A stretch of DNA of 64,000 nucleotides, taken from contig CANLZP010000001.1 in NCBI GenBank assembly GCA_947495695.1, forward strand, positions 331,069 to 395,068, given 5' to 3'. The DNA is from an uncultured Erythrobacter sp. (GTDB lineage Bacteria > Pseudomonadota > Alphaproteobacteria > Sphingomonadales > Sphingomonadaceae). This document shows positions 8,595 to 15,969 of the stretch, piece after piece. The notes beneath the pieces are model-generated. The model searched no databases. It worked only from the letters and a program-made list of their open reading frames with translations, and was not told the DNA's origin. Both the position numbers and the translations under genes were made by a program. Numbering within the stretch: the first letter of the stretch is position 1; each line of letters opens with the position of its first letter.

Positions 8595-9287
8595 TTAAAC
8601 AAGCGTTCCGACGACAACGAGCTGAACGTTGGTAGTGGCTGTGAAGGAGGCGTCTGCGCCTCTGATAAGGTCGCCATCGGTGACGGTAGTATCATTCACC
8701 TTCCCGTCTCCAGTCGCGACATAGGCCAAGTACGGATCGCTCAGTCCGATGCTTTCGCCTGCCTTGAGCATGGCCACGTCGATTGTGGTTTGTGCAGGAA
8801 ACGGCAGCCCATCTTTGGTTGAGCCGCCATAAATTCGGGTAGTGTTTCCCCAAGTTGCGGACGACTTCTCATATCGAGCAGGCTGTCCGCTCACTTCGGG
8901 CATGACCCACAGTTGCAGCATCCGGTTCTTTGTATTGTCGGGGTTTACTTCATTGTGGCTAAACCCTTCACCACCTGCACTTTGCACTTGGGCATCAAAT
9001 GTATCGAGCGAACCGCCATGTTTTAGCGAGCCCTTATGTGCGATACGGCCTTTCACCATGACGGAAATCACGTCGATCTCTTTGTGCGAATGCATACCTG
9101 TTTCACCGTTCGGATCGAACTGCGCGTCGGCCAGATAGACAAAGTTGCCGAGGCCGTCCCAAGCTTCAGGATTTGCTCGGTCACCCCAGAGTTTTTTACC
9201 TGTCACTAGACGGTGCTCTTTCAGACCAGAAAAACCGCCCAACGTGAGTTGGTCACGATGCAGAATTTCTAGATTTTGAGGTGTCAT
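8595..9287 (-). CDS. Pirin-family bicupin protein
   Basis: A 230-residue bicupin from the ATG at 9287, supported by AGGA seven bases upstream; a TTG at 9302 is less likely. The N-terminal cupin has the metal ligands in HSHKEIDVISVMVKGRIAH and GGEGFSHNEVN, as in E. coli YhhW-type pirins, some of which act as quercetin dioxygenases. The second cupin is present but lacks clear ligands, as is usual. It heads the operon with the YcaC-like hydrolase. A role in aromatic or quinone-type compound breakdown, or in oxidative stress, is inference from the family. Confidence 0.9.
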   Translation of the reverse strand: MTPQNLEILHRDQLTLGGFSGLKEHRLVTGKKLWGDRANPEAWDGLGNFVYLADAQFDPNGETGMHSHKEIDVISVMVKGRIAHKGSLKHGGSLDTFDAQVQSAGGEGFSHNEVNPDNTKNRMLQLWVMPEVSGQPARYEKSSATWGNTTRIYGGSTKDGLPFPAQTTIDVAMLKAGESIGLSDPYLAYVATGDGKVNDTTVTDGDLIRGADASFTATTNVQLVVVGTLV

Positions 9288-9384
9288 GTCGGTTCCTAAC
9301 AAATGCGTTGTTTCGCTTGAGGAACTAGATATATAATTCTAACTGCAGATCAATTGAGCCAATTTATAAAACTGAGTTCTGAAT
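9288..9384. promoter_or_regulatory. Divergent control region, pirin operon / LysR gene
   Basis: A 97-base AT-rich spacer between the divergent pirin and LysR starts. It contains AGATATATAATTCT around 9328-9341 and TTGAGCCAATTTATAAAAC further right, but no promoter pair of standard spacing stands out. The head-to-head arrangement is typical for LysR proteins that activate the neighbouring operon. Confidence 0.45.
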
Positions 9385-10281
9385 TTGGAACATAGAGATT
9401 TGAACGATCTGGCCGTTTTCGCGGCTATCGCACAAACAGGCACAATAACCGGTGCGGCAAAGAAGCTGCACCTACCAAAATCGAATGTAAGTCGCAGGCT
9501 GGCGCGCTTAGAAGCGCGGCTTGGCGTTCAATTGGTCGAGCGCAATACTCGCAGCAGCCGGTTGACGCCAATCGGTGGTGAATATGCGAGCTATTGTCGT
9601 TTGATGGTTGAGGAGGCGAATGCCGCTGACGCGATTATTGAAGCAAGTTTGGCCGAGCCGTCGGGAGAACTGCGTGTTTCCGCGTCTGTTCTAGTCGGCC
9701 AACAGATTATCGCTCCGGCGATAGCGGCCTATGTGCGGCAGTACCCAAAAGTGCAGGTCGTCCTTGAGCTCACAAACGCACGGGTGAACCTTATTGAAGA
9801 GGGCTTTGATTTGGCATTCCGCATTGGTGAAAACCAAGACGCAGGATTGATTTCGCAAGCCATTGGGTCATTTTGGCTGAAGTTATATGCTAGTCCAGAC
9901 TACCTCAGCGTTGCCGGGACACCAAAGTCACCAGCGGATCTGATGGCACATCAATGTTTGGTTGTTAGCAATGAAATCAGGGCTACAGGTTGGATGTTGA
10001 AACAGAACGAAGAAGTGTCCGAGATCAAAGTGCCTAGCTCCGCAGTGATCAATGATTTTCTGACGTTGCGAAATCTAGCAATTGCTGGCGGGGGCATCGC
10101 GATGCTGCCAACCTATGCTGTGCGTGCCGAATGTGCATCGGGCAGACTTGCGGAAGTTCTTCCAAAATGGAGCTCCACCAACGCCAAACTTTCGGCACTC
10201 TATCCAAGCCGTCGCGGCGCAACAGTCAAGCAACGTGCATTCATCGAAAGCGTGAGAAGCATTGCAGAAAGCTTGGTGTGA
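9385..10281 (+). CDS. LysR-family transcriptional regulator
   Basis: A 298-residue LysR protein beginning with TTG at 9385 (the first residues, EHRDLNDLAVFAAIAQTGT, match the family's usual N-terminus, so TTG is a good start even though the Shine-Dalgarno is weak). The winged HTH (ITGAAKKLHLPKSNVSRRLA) is followed by a substrate-binding domain of normal length. The close spacing and divergence from the pirin/YcaC operon make it the likely regulator. A short hairpin with a T-run (10343-10362) follows. Confidence 0.92.
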   Translation: MEHRDLNDLAVFAAIAQTGTITGAAKKLHLPKSNVSRRLARLEARLGVQLVERNTRSSRLTPIGGEYASYCRLMVEEANAADAIIEASLAEPSGELRVSASVLVGQQIIAPAIAAYVRQYPKVQVVLELTNARVNLIEEGFDLAFRIGENQDAGLISQAIGSFWLKLYASPDYLSVAGTPKSPADLMAHQCLVVSNEIRATGWMLKQNEEVSEIKVPSSAVINDFLTLRNLAIAGGGIAMLPTYAVRAECASGRLAEVLPKWSSTNAKLSALYPSRRGATVKQRAFIESVRSIAESLV

Positions 10282-10306
10282 TTGAATACGACGAGCTGCT
10301 CTCGAA

Positions 10307-10336
10307 TGTCCGCTTTCCACCCCAATTTCAGACATT
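10307..10336. repeat. Dispersed intergenic repeat, copy at 10.3 kb
   Basis: Second copy of the TGTCCGCTTTCCACCCC element seen at 7450, again immediately downstream of a plus-strand gene. Both copies then read A-TTTC-GA-ATT with small differences, which suggests a short mobile or palindromic unit rather than chance. Confidence 0.6.
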
Positions 10337-10342
10337 CATGAG

Positions 10343-10362
10343 GCGGGTTTGAACCGCTTTTT
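10343..10362 (+). terminator. Possible terminator of the LysR gene
   Basis: GCGGGTT pairs with AACCGC (one bulged G, two-base loop) and is followed by TTTTT. The stem is short; it lies 60 bases after the LysR stop. Confidence 0.45.
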
Positions 10363-10412
10363 CCAGACATTATCGTTTGGGCCGCTAAGCACAGTAGAAA
10401 GTCTCCGCTCGC

Positions 10413-11456
10413 TTAGAGTAAAGCGCCAGCAGCATTGTCCTCAAAGACCTCGGTATCGCGGATGTACCTTTGCAGCATGGCATCGGAAGCGTGGCCGGTT
10501 TGTTGCCTGATCTTCCATGATGATATGCCCGCTTGCGCAGCGCTGGTAACAAAACCTGATCGAATACTATGGCCAGAAAAGCCCACGTGAGCGATTCCAG
10601 CTTCTGCCAGCCGTAGCTTGATAAGCAATGAGACAGCGTGCCCAGACAGCGCTTTCTGTGACACAGAGCCATGTCGATCAATGCTTCTGAAGACAGGTCC
10701 ATCCTCAATCTTTGCTGCTTCGAGCCAATCTCTTAAGGCCTTCACCGGACAGAAGCGGCCTCGCGCAAATGGCACCCCGATAGCTCTGCCACGACCCATC
10801 TGATCGGTCTTGGAGCGACGAAGCGTCAGGACCATGCCTTTCTCATGGCGAGCGACGTCATGAACGTTTAGTCCCACCAATTCAGATCGTCTAAAGCCCC
10901 CTGCAAAACCGACCAATAAGAGCGCTCTGTCGCGAATACCCCTTAAGTCTTGAGGGATGGCCCCTAGGACTTCAAAGAGAATCTCTCGCGTGAGCGGTGC
11001 GGCTTGCTTGGCTGGCCTTCCATGGCGCCTTCTAATGCCTCTCAGCACAGATTTGACCAACTCAGTTTTGGTGGGGTCAAGTTCATGCATTGCCCTATGG
11101 GCCTTAGAGATTGACGCAAGCCATCGAGTTATCGTGGAGCTTGAATGGCTCTCCGCATGGTCTGCTAGATAAGCGGCGATGGTCTCACGAGAAGCCGGCA
11201 GAATCCCACCCCAAGCTTCAAAGCGTCGAAGATCAGAAGCGTAAGCTCGACGCGTATTGTCTGAAAGGCTTTCACGAACAAGTTCATCAACCTCTTCTTC
11301 GAACTGCCCTTGTGGAGTGCTCGTGCAATTAATTGCACGAGCTTCAGCGACACCCCTCTGGTTGGTGCAATTAATTGCACGAACGTCTCTAGAGGTTTCA
11401 TCGGGTCGGTTTTTTGACTCCGATAAGTGGGGTTTATCGAATGTTAGACCGCTCAT
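10413..11456 (-). CDS. Tyrosine recombinase / phage-type integrase (second integrase of the element)
   Basis: A 347-residue site-specific recombinase. Residues about 62-145 form the SAM-like core-binding domain and about 155-340 the catalytic domain, with Arg in GGFRRSELVGL, the HSIRSGF box (H-x-x-R), the GH of QQTGHASDAML, and Tyr in MLQRYIRDTE. The ATG at 11456 overlaps the stop of the upstream RarA-like gene (ATGA), so the two are translationally coupled. The first 60 residues are unusual: they encode two RAINCT hexapeptides because the DNA contains two copies of GTGCAATTAATTGCAC. That N-terminal extension could be a regulatory or site-like sequence that happens to be translated. Confidence 0.9.
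   Translation of the reverse strand: MSGLTFDKPHLSESKNRPDETSRDVRAINCTNQRGVAEARAINCTSTPQGQFEEEVDELVRESLSDNTRRAYASDLRRFEAWGGILPASRETIAAYLADHAESHSSSTITRWLASISKAHRAMHELDPTKTELVKSVLRGIRRRHGRPAKQAAPLTREILFEVLGAIPQDLRGIRDRALLLVGFAGGFRRSELVGLNVHDVARHEKGMVLTLRRSKTDQMGRGRAIGVPFARGRFCPVKALRDWLEAAKIEDGPVFRSIDRHGSVSQKALSGHAVSLLIKLRLAEAGIAHVGFSGHSIRSGFVTSAAQAGISSWKIRQQTGHASDAMLQRYIRDTEVFEDNAAGALL
11321..11380. repeat. Two palindromes TGCAATTAATTGCA inside the integrase gene
   Basis: A perfect 20-base palindrome (11321-11340, core GTGCAATTAATTGCAC) and a 16-base copy (11365-11380) lie 42 bases apart at the 5' end of the second integrase gene, in frame with each other (14 codons). A nearby CGATAA/TTATCG inverted repeat (11421-11426 and 11434-11439) adds to the symmetry. 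A third relative is at 14306. Repressor operators or recombination sites are the plausible uses. Confidence 0.75.
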
Positions 11457-12496
11457 GCCAGATTAACCCCAGCCAGTTCGAGCCTAATCGCGTTCAGATG
11501 ATCGATATTGTCAGCAACAGCGTTCACAAGCGGTTCAATACCGCAAGGAGGGCAGCCGGCTTTCCGCATATCTGCTGTCCTGCCCGCTAGCTCCAATTCA
11601 ACTGATCCCGCCCACTCTAGACGCTGCACCACCGGGGCTGCATCTACATAGAAGCCTGCCATGCAGGCGGCAGCCAAATAATTCTCAGGACAGACGTAAT
11701 GACCCAAGCAATCAGATACAGGTTCGCTCTCTTGAATGAGTTTGCGGAACGCTCGTTTCCCAATCGAAGTATGTTTGTCCCACACCCAAGTCGGCACCTC
11801 ATTAACGTAGCAATATTCGGGCAACTTCTGATGGAAGACGAATAGCGAACTATCTACGTCCGAAACCGCAGCATCCAGTAACGGCAAGGGAAGCACAATC
11901 CCGTCCTTAAGCAACTTGAAGCCTCGCAAGCAAAGGTCGATTGCATCATGCGATTGGCGAGGCAAAACACTTCTCAGGCTACTTTGCCGCTCAGACTGGA
12001 TCGATAGCGCCCTCTTTTCGGTTCGTCCGCAAGTATCAATCAAGATTGCCATTCTCGTGATCAATGGCTGGCTAGGATCGCCAGCAATAGCGAGAACTTC
12101 TGACAAGTCTGACTGTTCTACTCGTTCACCAACGGATTTTGATAGGAGGTGCTGCCTGGCGCTACAAATAAGATGATCCGCAGAACGGGACTTTGGGCTC
12201 TCTGCGAGCGTTACAATTGCGTCACCTATACCGTGGCTTGCCGCCGAGGTGCGGTCACTTAAATGATGTTCGGCCAATTCCAAGACGCGGCCCAATGCTT
12301 TTGAGTTTGCTACACCCACATCCTCAAATGCGATGGCAAGCAGGCGCCTCCATATTCCTTTACCTCGTTTGGGTAGCAGTTTCTCGGCAGCCAGAAGGGC
12401 CAATTCTGCTTCGCCCCTTCGTATGGCTTTCTGTAGCAGCGAGCTCGATGTGTAAGCATCGTTAAGCAGCTCTCGTGGGCAGTTGTACTCGTTCAT
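11453..12496 (-). CDS. Protein resembling the C-terminal region of RarA/MgsA
   Basis: A 347-residue protein from the ATG at 12496, preceded by a strong AAAGGAGG Shine-Dalgarno (an earlier in-frame start at 12520 lacks one). Residues about 20-100, with SLLQKAIRRGEAELALLAAE and IWRRLLAIAFEDVGVANSKA, recall the helical tetramerisation region of the replication-associated recombination ATPase RarA (MgsA/WRNIP1), where the motif is typically WRRL-ASEDIG-AD. The AAA+ ATPase domain is absent: no Walker A or B. The rest, including a CPP-C element near residue 320, is not recognisable. It is coupled to the second integrase by a four-base overlap. A role in the element's replication or in interfering with host RarA is inference. 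Confidence 0.6.
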   Translation of the reverse strand: MNEYNCPRELLNDAYTSSSLLQKAIRRGEAELALLAAEKLLPKRGKGIWRRLLAIAFEDVGVANSKALGRVLELAEHHLSDRTSAASHGIGDAIVTLAESPKSRSADHLICSARQHLLSKSVGERVEQSDLSEVLAIAGDPSQPLITRMAILIDTCGRTEKRALSIQSERQSSLRSVLPRQSHDAIDLCLRGFKLLKDGIVLPLPLLDAAVSDVDSSLFVFHQKLPEYCYVNEVPTWVWDKHTSIGKRAFRKLIQESEPVSDCLGHYVCPENYLAAACMAGFYVDAAPVVQRLEWAGSVELELAGRTADMRKAGCPPCGIEPLVNAVADNIDHLNAIRLELAGVNLA

Positions 12497-12945
12497 TCTC
12501 ACCTCCTTTGGGGAGGTCAAATGCGAGATGCCCAGATCGAACTTTAGGGTTGCCGCCAGACTAGTGAAGAGAAATTTCGAGATACCATCGATCGGCTCTC
12601 ATACAGAAAATGCTCGATTGATCAGGCTGAAGTTATCAAGATCAATGTGCCTGTTTTTTTGGCCTGTTGCATTGACCCCTTAAACAAGGAAATACGTTAA
12701 AAATCAGAGCACTCCCTGTTTCGAGCGTGTACGATTCTTACCAACAGTTTGCTACCCTAACCATGTTGTAGCCGAGAGACCCCTGGCTACAACATTTTGG
12801 GCGGTCTGCGACAGCCAAAACAGGGCCTTTCTACAAGAAGTTGGTGCAGTTTGTAGCTGAACGCTCAAAAAAGTTCCATTTTCTACAAGGATTGAAGCAA
12901 TTCTGTAGGCGATCCTAGATTAAAACATGGATTTCTACAGCGGGA
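12497..12945. other. Candidate replication origin and non-coding region of the element
   Basis: This 449-base gap between the Rep-like and RarA-like genes holds no credible gene. It has an 11-base perfect inverted repeat (12763-12773 and 12785-12795, arms ATGTTGTAGCC / GGCTACAACAT, 11-base loop), followed by alternating CTACA half-sites: CTACAA at 12831, TTGTAG at 12851, CTACAA at 12883, CTGTAG at 12903, CTACAG at 12935. The hairpin arms carry the same core. A hairpin plus repeated half-sites directly downstream of a Rep gene is what a double-strand origin with Rep-binding sites looks like. It could also contain the promoter of the RarA-like gene. Confidence 0.5.
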
Positions 12946-13965
12946 TTAGGGGAAGGCTTTGGGATCGGAGACCAAAGACTGGTCTAAGGCCTTTGGCCAC
13001 TGAGACCAGATTTGCTCAGGATTCCACCAACCTGTTCCAAGTGTTTTAAGGTGCTTGCGATAGGCAGTTCGGCGTTTTTTCGCCAAGGAACCAAGAGCAT
13101 TCTCCAATCCAATTTTCGCAACCGTGCAGCAAAACCTCATCCATTTGCTCGCGCTAATCTCCGCAGCGGGCTGGGTTAATTTGGGCGAGACAAGGAAGAG
13201 TTTGCCGAATGGATTCTCCAACATTGGGAGTTCTGATAGCTGAAGATTGGGCATTCGTAGTTTCCGCTCAATTCTAACGCAGGGGCCGAACTTGTTTCCT
13301 TGACCTTTGGCTATTCGTTTCTTGTGTCGGTCATAGATAGAAGTTTGATTGGATTTGGGCTTGCCAAGTTCGACCGTTTGCAAAAGGCCATCGCTCTCGA
13401 AATGCTTCACGGTCAGACATTGTGGTGGGATGATTAGAAAGTCAGCCATCGTCAGACCATAAACGTCTGTCGCAATGTCAATTCTGGTTATTCTTCCATG
13501 CTTGATGAAGAAGCTCCAGCCGTCGGGCACAAGTGTCGAGAGCCAAGCATTCAGTTCAATCATTCCTTCTGATCCGAGATCGACGGGCACGAAGTCAATT
13601 CGAAGCTTTGTCACACCGTCATCGTCGCTCGCGAATTGATAGTGCGGCCAATGCTTAGAATTCACCACTGATGGAAGTTTTAGTCTGAAGGCTTTTTTGA
13701 ACCCTTTGCTTGCCTTTGCAGGAACATAGTCAGCAGGGTCCTCAGCAGCCCACCAATGTGACCCTCGCAAATCGCTTTGCAACACCTGGTCGTGAACATT
13801 GACTACCACGCTAAGTCTATCAATGAACGGGCTTGAGCATTGGGGCAGAGACTTGGATTGAAATTTCATAGTTTGGGTCGAAATGACCATGGTTTTGGCC
13901 TTGTTAGAGCAGCCCTCGTTCGAGGTCTCACTAACGAGCACTCCATCAATAGTGACGCTTCCCAT
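12946..13965 (-). CDS. Rolling-circle-type replication initiator-like protein
   Basis: A 339-residue protein with features of the Rep_trans / phage replication-initiation-factor group: the acidic motif RIDIATDVYG (161-170) and a downstream TSIYDRHKK with Tyr211, the probable nicking tyrosine, then CVRIERKLR. GAGGA lies about eight bases before the start. It follows the 58-residue HTH gene by four bases, so the two form one operon. Such initiators nick one strand at the origin of plasmids, filamentous phages and integrative elements. The family call rests on short motifs; the C-terminal 100 residues are not recognised. Confidence 0.65.
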   Translation of the reverse strand: MGSVTIDGVLVSETSNEGCSNKAKTMVISTQTMKFQSKSLPQCSSPFIDRLSVVVNVHDQVLQSDLRGSHWWAAEDPADYVPAKASKGFKKAFRLKLPSVVNSKHWPHYQFASDDDGVTKLRIDFVPVDLGSEGMIELNAWLSTLVPDGWSFFIKHGRITRIDIATDVYGLTMADFLIIPPQCLTVKHFESDGLLQTVELGKPKSNQTSIYDRHKKRIAKGQGNKFGPCVRIERKLRMPNLQLSELPMLENPFGKLFLVSPKLTQPAAEISASKWMRFCCTVAKIGLENALGSLAKKRRTAYRKHLKTLGTGWWNPEQIWSQWPKALDQSLVSDPKAFP

Positions 13966-13969
13966 GGGC

Positions 13970-14146
13970 TTAGTCCTCGATATGATTTAGCGAAGCAAAC
14001 CAACGTTCGGCGTCTTCCGTCTTTATTCGTGTCGCCCTCCCAATCTTCAAGAAGGAAATTTCACCCTTATTTTTCAGCCGATAGACTGTCGCGCGACTAA
14101 TAGAATACCGCTCTGAAAAATCTCGTATTGATATAAGTTGGGCCAT
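13970..14146 (-). CDS. Excisionase-like small HTH protein
   Basis: A 58-residue protein (start ATG 14146, AGGAGG five bases upstream). It has the AlpA/HTH_17 pattern of phage and island excisionases: ISIRDFSERYSISRATVYRL then a basic wing (LKIGRATRIKTEDAERW). Such proteins bend att-site DNA for excision or activate the integrase or replication genes. It precedes the Rep-like gene by four bases. Length and motif fit well. Confidence 0.85.
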   Translation of the reverse strand: MAQLISIRDFSERYSISRATVYRLKNKGEISFLKIGRATRIKTEDAERWFASLNHIED

Positions 14147-14305
14147 ACGGACCTCCTGGACTTTTTAGTTGGCTTTCTGGGTGCGCCAACCTTCTGCCCC
14201 TTTGCATTACGTCCAATTCCGGAAACACAAGTTGAGGGAATACTGCCCAAACTTGTAACAGCCAAACCCACGACGAACCGTTCGTCTTATGCGGCAGGGT
14301 GTGCC

Positions 14306-14321
14306 GTGCAGTTAATTGCAC
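14306..14321. repeat. Third TGCAATTAATTGCA-type palindrome
   Basis: GTGCAGTTAATTGCAC differs from the copies at 11323 and 11365 at one base (A to G). It lies about 160 bases upstream of the HTH/Rep operon and 20 bases past the end of the P4-type integrase gene. The surrounding 194-base gap also has GACGAA-CCG-TTCGTC (inverted repeat around 14269-14285); nothing else is seen. Confidence 0.65.
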
Positions 14322-14340
14322 TAACTTGCTAGCTAGGTTC

Positions 14341-15528
14341 TCAACTTGCTTTCAGCATGTCGAGATAGTCGCTCCACCACTGAAGCATTTCGACTCTCTC
14401 ATCCCAATATTCGGCACGGTGATAAGCACCACGGACAGCGCTAGAATCGCCATGAGCGAGTGCTCGCTCGATGGCATCCGGATTCCACTTACCGCTTTCA
14501 TTAAGGAGTGACGACGCGCTGGCCCTAAATCCATGGGCAGTCATGGTCTCTGAATCATAACCCAGCCTTCTTAGAGCCTGTGTGAGCGCGTTTTCGCTGA
14601 GCGGGATAGTATTGTTGTGATAAGCAGGAAAGACATAGCTCTTACGGGACTCATGGGTTCTCGCCTCCAACAGAAGCTCTTTGACTTGTTTTGACAATGA
14701 GAACGAATGGGCTTTTCTTGCCTTCATGCGTTCGGCCGGGACGGTCCAGCTACCGCCCTCAAGATCAATCTCGGACCAGACTGCTTTTCGTAGTTCGCCG
14801 GGACGCAAAAAAACATGAGGAGCGAGTTTCAATGCGATACACGTCGACGGATAGCCCGAATAGCTATCGATGGCCCTCAGAAGGCCTGCAAATTTTGCAG
14901 CATCTGTTATTGCAGGATAGTGTCGGACCTTTGGCGATGTAAGCGCATCTCTTAGAAGCAAAGCGGGATCGCTTTCTGCCCTCGTAGTCGCGACGGCATA
15001 TTTGAAAACACGGCTTGCAAAGCTAAGCGTCTTCTTTGCCGTCTCATGGTGACCCTTCGCCTCAAGCTTTTTGAGCGCAATCAGCAACAATTGGGGGCTG
15101 ACATTGTCGATCGGCAGACGCCCGACGTCAGCCTCAAGCAAACTCAGGAACCACCACAGCTTCTTCTCGGTCGCCTTGGCAATGCCTTCCTTTATCCGCT
15201 TCTCAATATACTCTGTGGCCACGCGTTCAAAACTATTCTCGACGCCGAATTTTGCGGCAGCCTTGGCCTTCCTATGTTCGAGCGCTGGGTCGATCCCATC
15301 TCTTAAGAGGCGCCTGGAATCGTCTCTCTTACGTCGAGCTTCCGCCACACCAACCTCGGGGTAGCTGCCGTAGCTCATGGTTTTCTCTTTGCCCGCAAAG
15401 CGAAGTTTGTGTTGCCAAAGTTTGGAGCCACTCGGCTTCACCAATAGGTATAGCCCTTTGCCGTCTCCCTTTTTGTACTGGCAATCTCGAGGCTTGAGAG
15501 CTTTGGCTTGAGAATCAGTCAAAGGCAT
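14341..15528 (-). CDS. P4-type tyrosine integrase
   Basis: A 395-residue integrase of the P4/CP4-57 class that targets tRNA genes. The ATG at 15528 has GAGGA seven bases upstream and gives the family's opening, MPLTDSQAKALKPRD; the frame is open to 15570 but without support. The N-terminal DUF4102 arm-binding domain has the KGLYLLVKPSGSKLWQHKLR pattern. The catalytic domain shows FLRPGELRKAVW (Arg), MTAHGFRASASSLLNE (H-x-x-R), LAHGD and a Tyr in GAYHRAEYWDERVEMLQWW. It lies next to the tRNA-Leu gene and is the likely recombinase that inserted the element. Confidence 0.95.
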   Translation of the reverse strand: MPLTDSQAKALKPRDCQYKKGDGKGLYLLVKPSGSKLWQHKLRFAGKEKTMSYGSYPEVGVAEARRKRDDSRRLLRDGIDPALEHRKAKAAAKFGVENSFERVATEYIEKRIKEGIAKATEKKLWWFLSLLEADVGRLPIDNVSPQLLLIALKKLEAKGHHETAKKTLSFASRVFKYAVATTRAESDPALLLRDALTSPKVRHYPAITDAAKFAGLLRAIDSYSGYPSTCIALKLAPHVFLRPGELRKAVWSEIDLEGGSWTVPAERMKARKAHSFSLSKQVKELLLEARTHESRKSYVFPAYHNNTIPLSENALTQALRRLGYDSETMTAHGFRASASSLLNESGKWNPDAIERALAHGDSSAVRGAYHRAEYWDERVEMLQWWSDYLDMLKAS

Positions 15529-15690
15529 TCGAGAATCCTCTAAACACCCCTTTTGGATACCCCCAAGCATACCCCCTCGATAAATGAACTATGGGGGTAC
15601 AACCTGAGACACTACGAACAAAAAGGGCCTGAAACCCGCAGTATTCTGGGGTTTTGGCGAGAGAATCAGCAATGTCAAGAAACGGTGTTA

Positions 15691-15777
15691 TGGTGCCCAG
15701 AAGAGGACTCGAACCTCCACATCCTTGCGAATACTAGCACCTGAAGCTAGCGCGTCTACCAATTCCGCCATCTGGGC
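15691..15777 (-). tRNA. tRNA-Leu (anticodon CAG)
   Basis: An 87-base tRNA on the minus strand with acceptor GCCCAGA pairing TCTGGGC, discriminator A and encoded CCA, a class II long variable arm and the anticodon loop TTCAGGT. The T-loop GTTCGAGTC is intact. Its 3' end (15691) faces the P4-type integrase, consistent with its being the integration site that was regenerated on insertion. Confidence 0.95.
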
Positions 15778-15969
15778 ACGGGAGCAGTCAGATCATCCAA
15801 AGATCTTACCGCGGTAGGCGCGGGCCAATAGCGGTGGACGGCTCTGCCTGTCAACGCTTGTCATCAGATGATTTCAATTCCCGGCAACCCCATATTGGAA
15901 TGCTTGCAGATATGCCGGCATTGCGGCAATGCGTCCCCAACACGATCCAGCCCATTTACGAGAATCATT

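Larger units (their letters stand above)
10413..15777. mobile_element. Integrative mobile element abutting tRNA-Leu
   Basis: The right end is the tRNA-Leu gene, whose 3' end faces the element and a P4-type integrase gene only 163 bases away: the usual layout of an island inserted in a tRNA. Inside, in minus-strand order, are the integrase, an excisionase-like HTH protein, a Rep-like protein, a candidate origin, a RarA-C-like protein and a second tyrosine recombinase. No capsid, conjugation or transposase genes are present, so it would need a helper to move: a phage satellite or small integrative mobilisable element. The left boundary is uncertain; no second copy of the tRNA 3' end was found, so the island may extend further left. 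Confidence 0.7.

Noticed and set aside
10282..10412. Left attachment site of the tRNA-Leu element
   Set aside because: No copy of the tRNA 3' end (for example GACTCGAACC or TGGTGCCCAG) was found by eye in this gap or elsewhere in the left part, so no left att is claimed.
12483..12683. 66-codon plus-strand frame across the RarA-like start
   Set aside because: It overlaps the strong Shine-Dalgarno of the RarA-like gene and has no supporting features.
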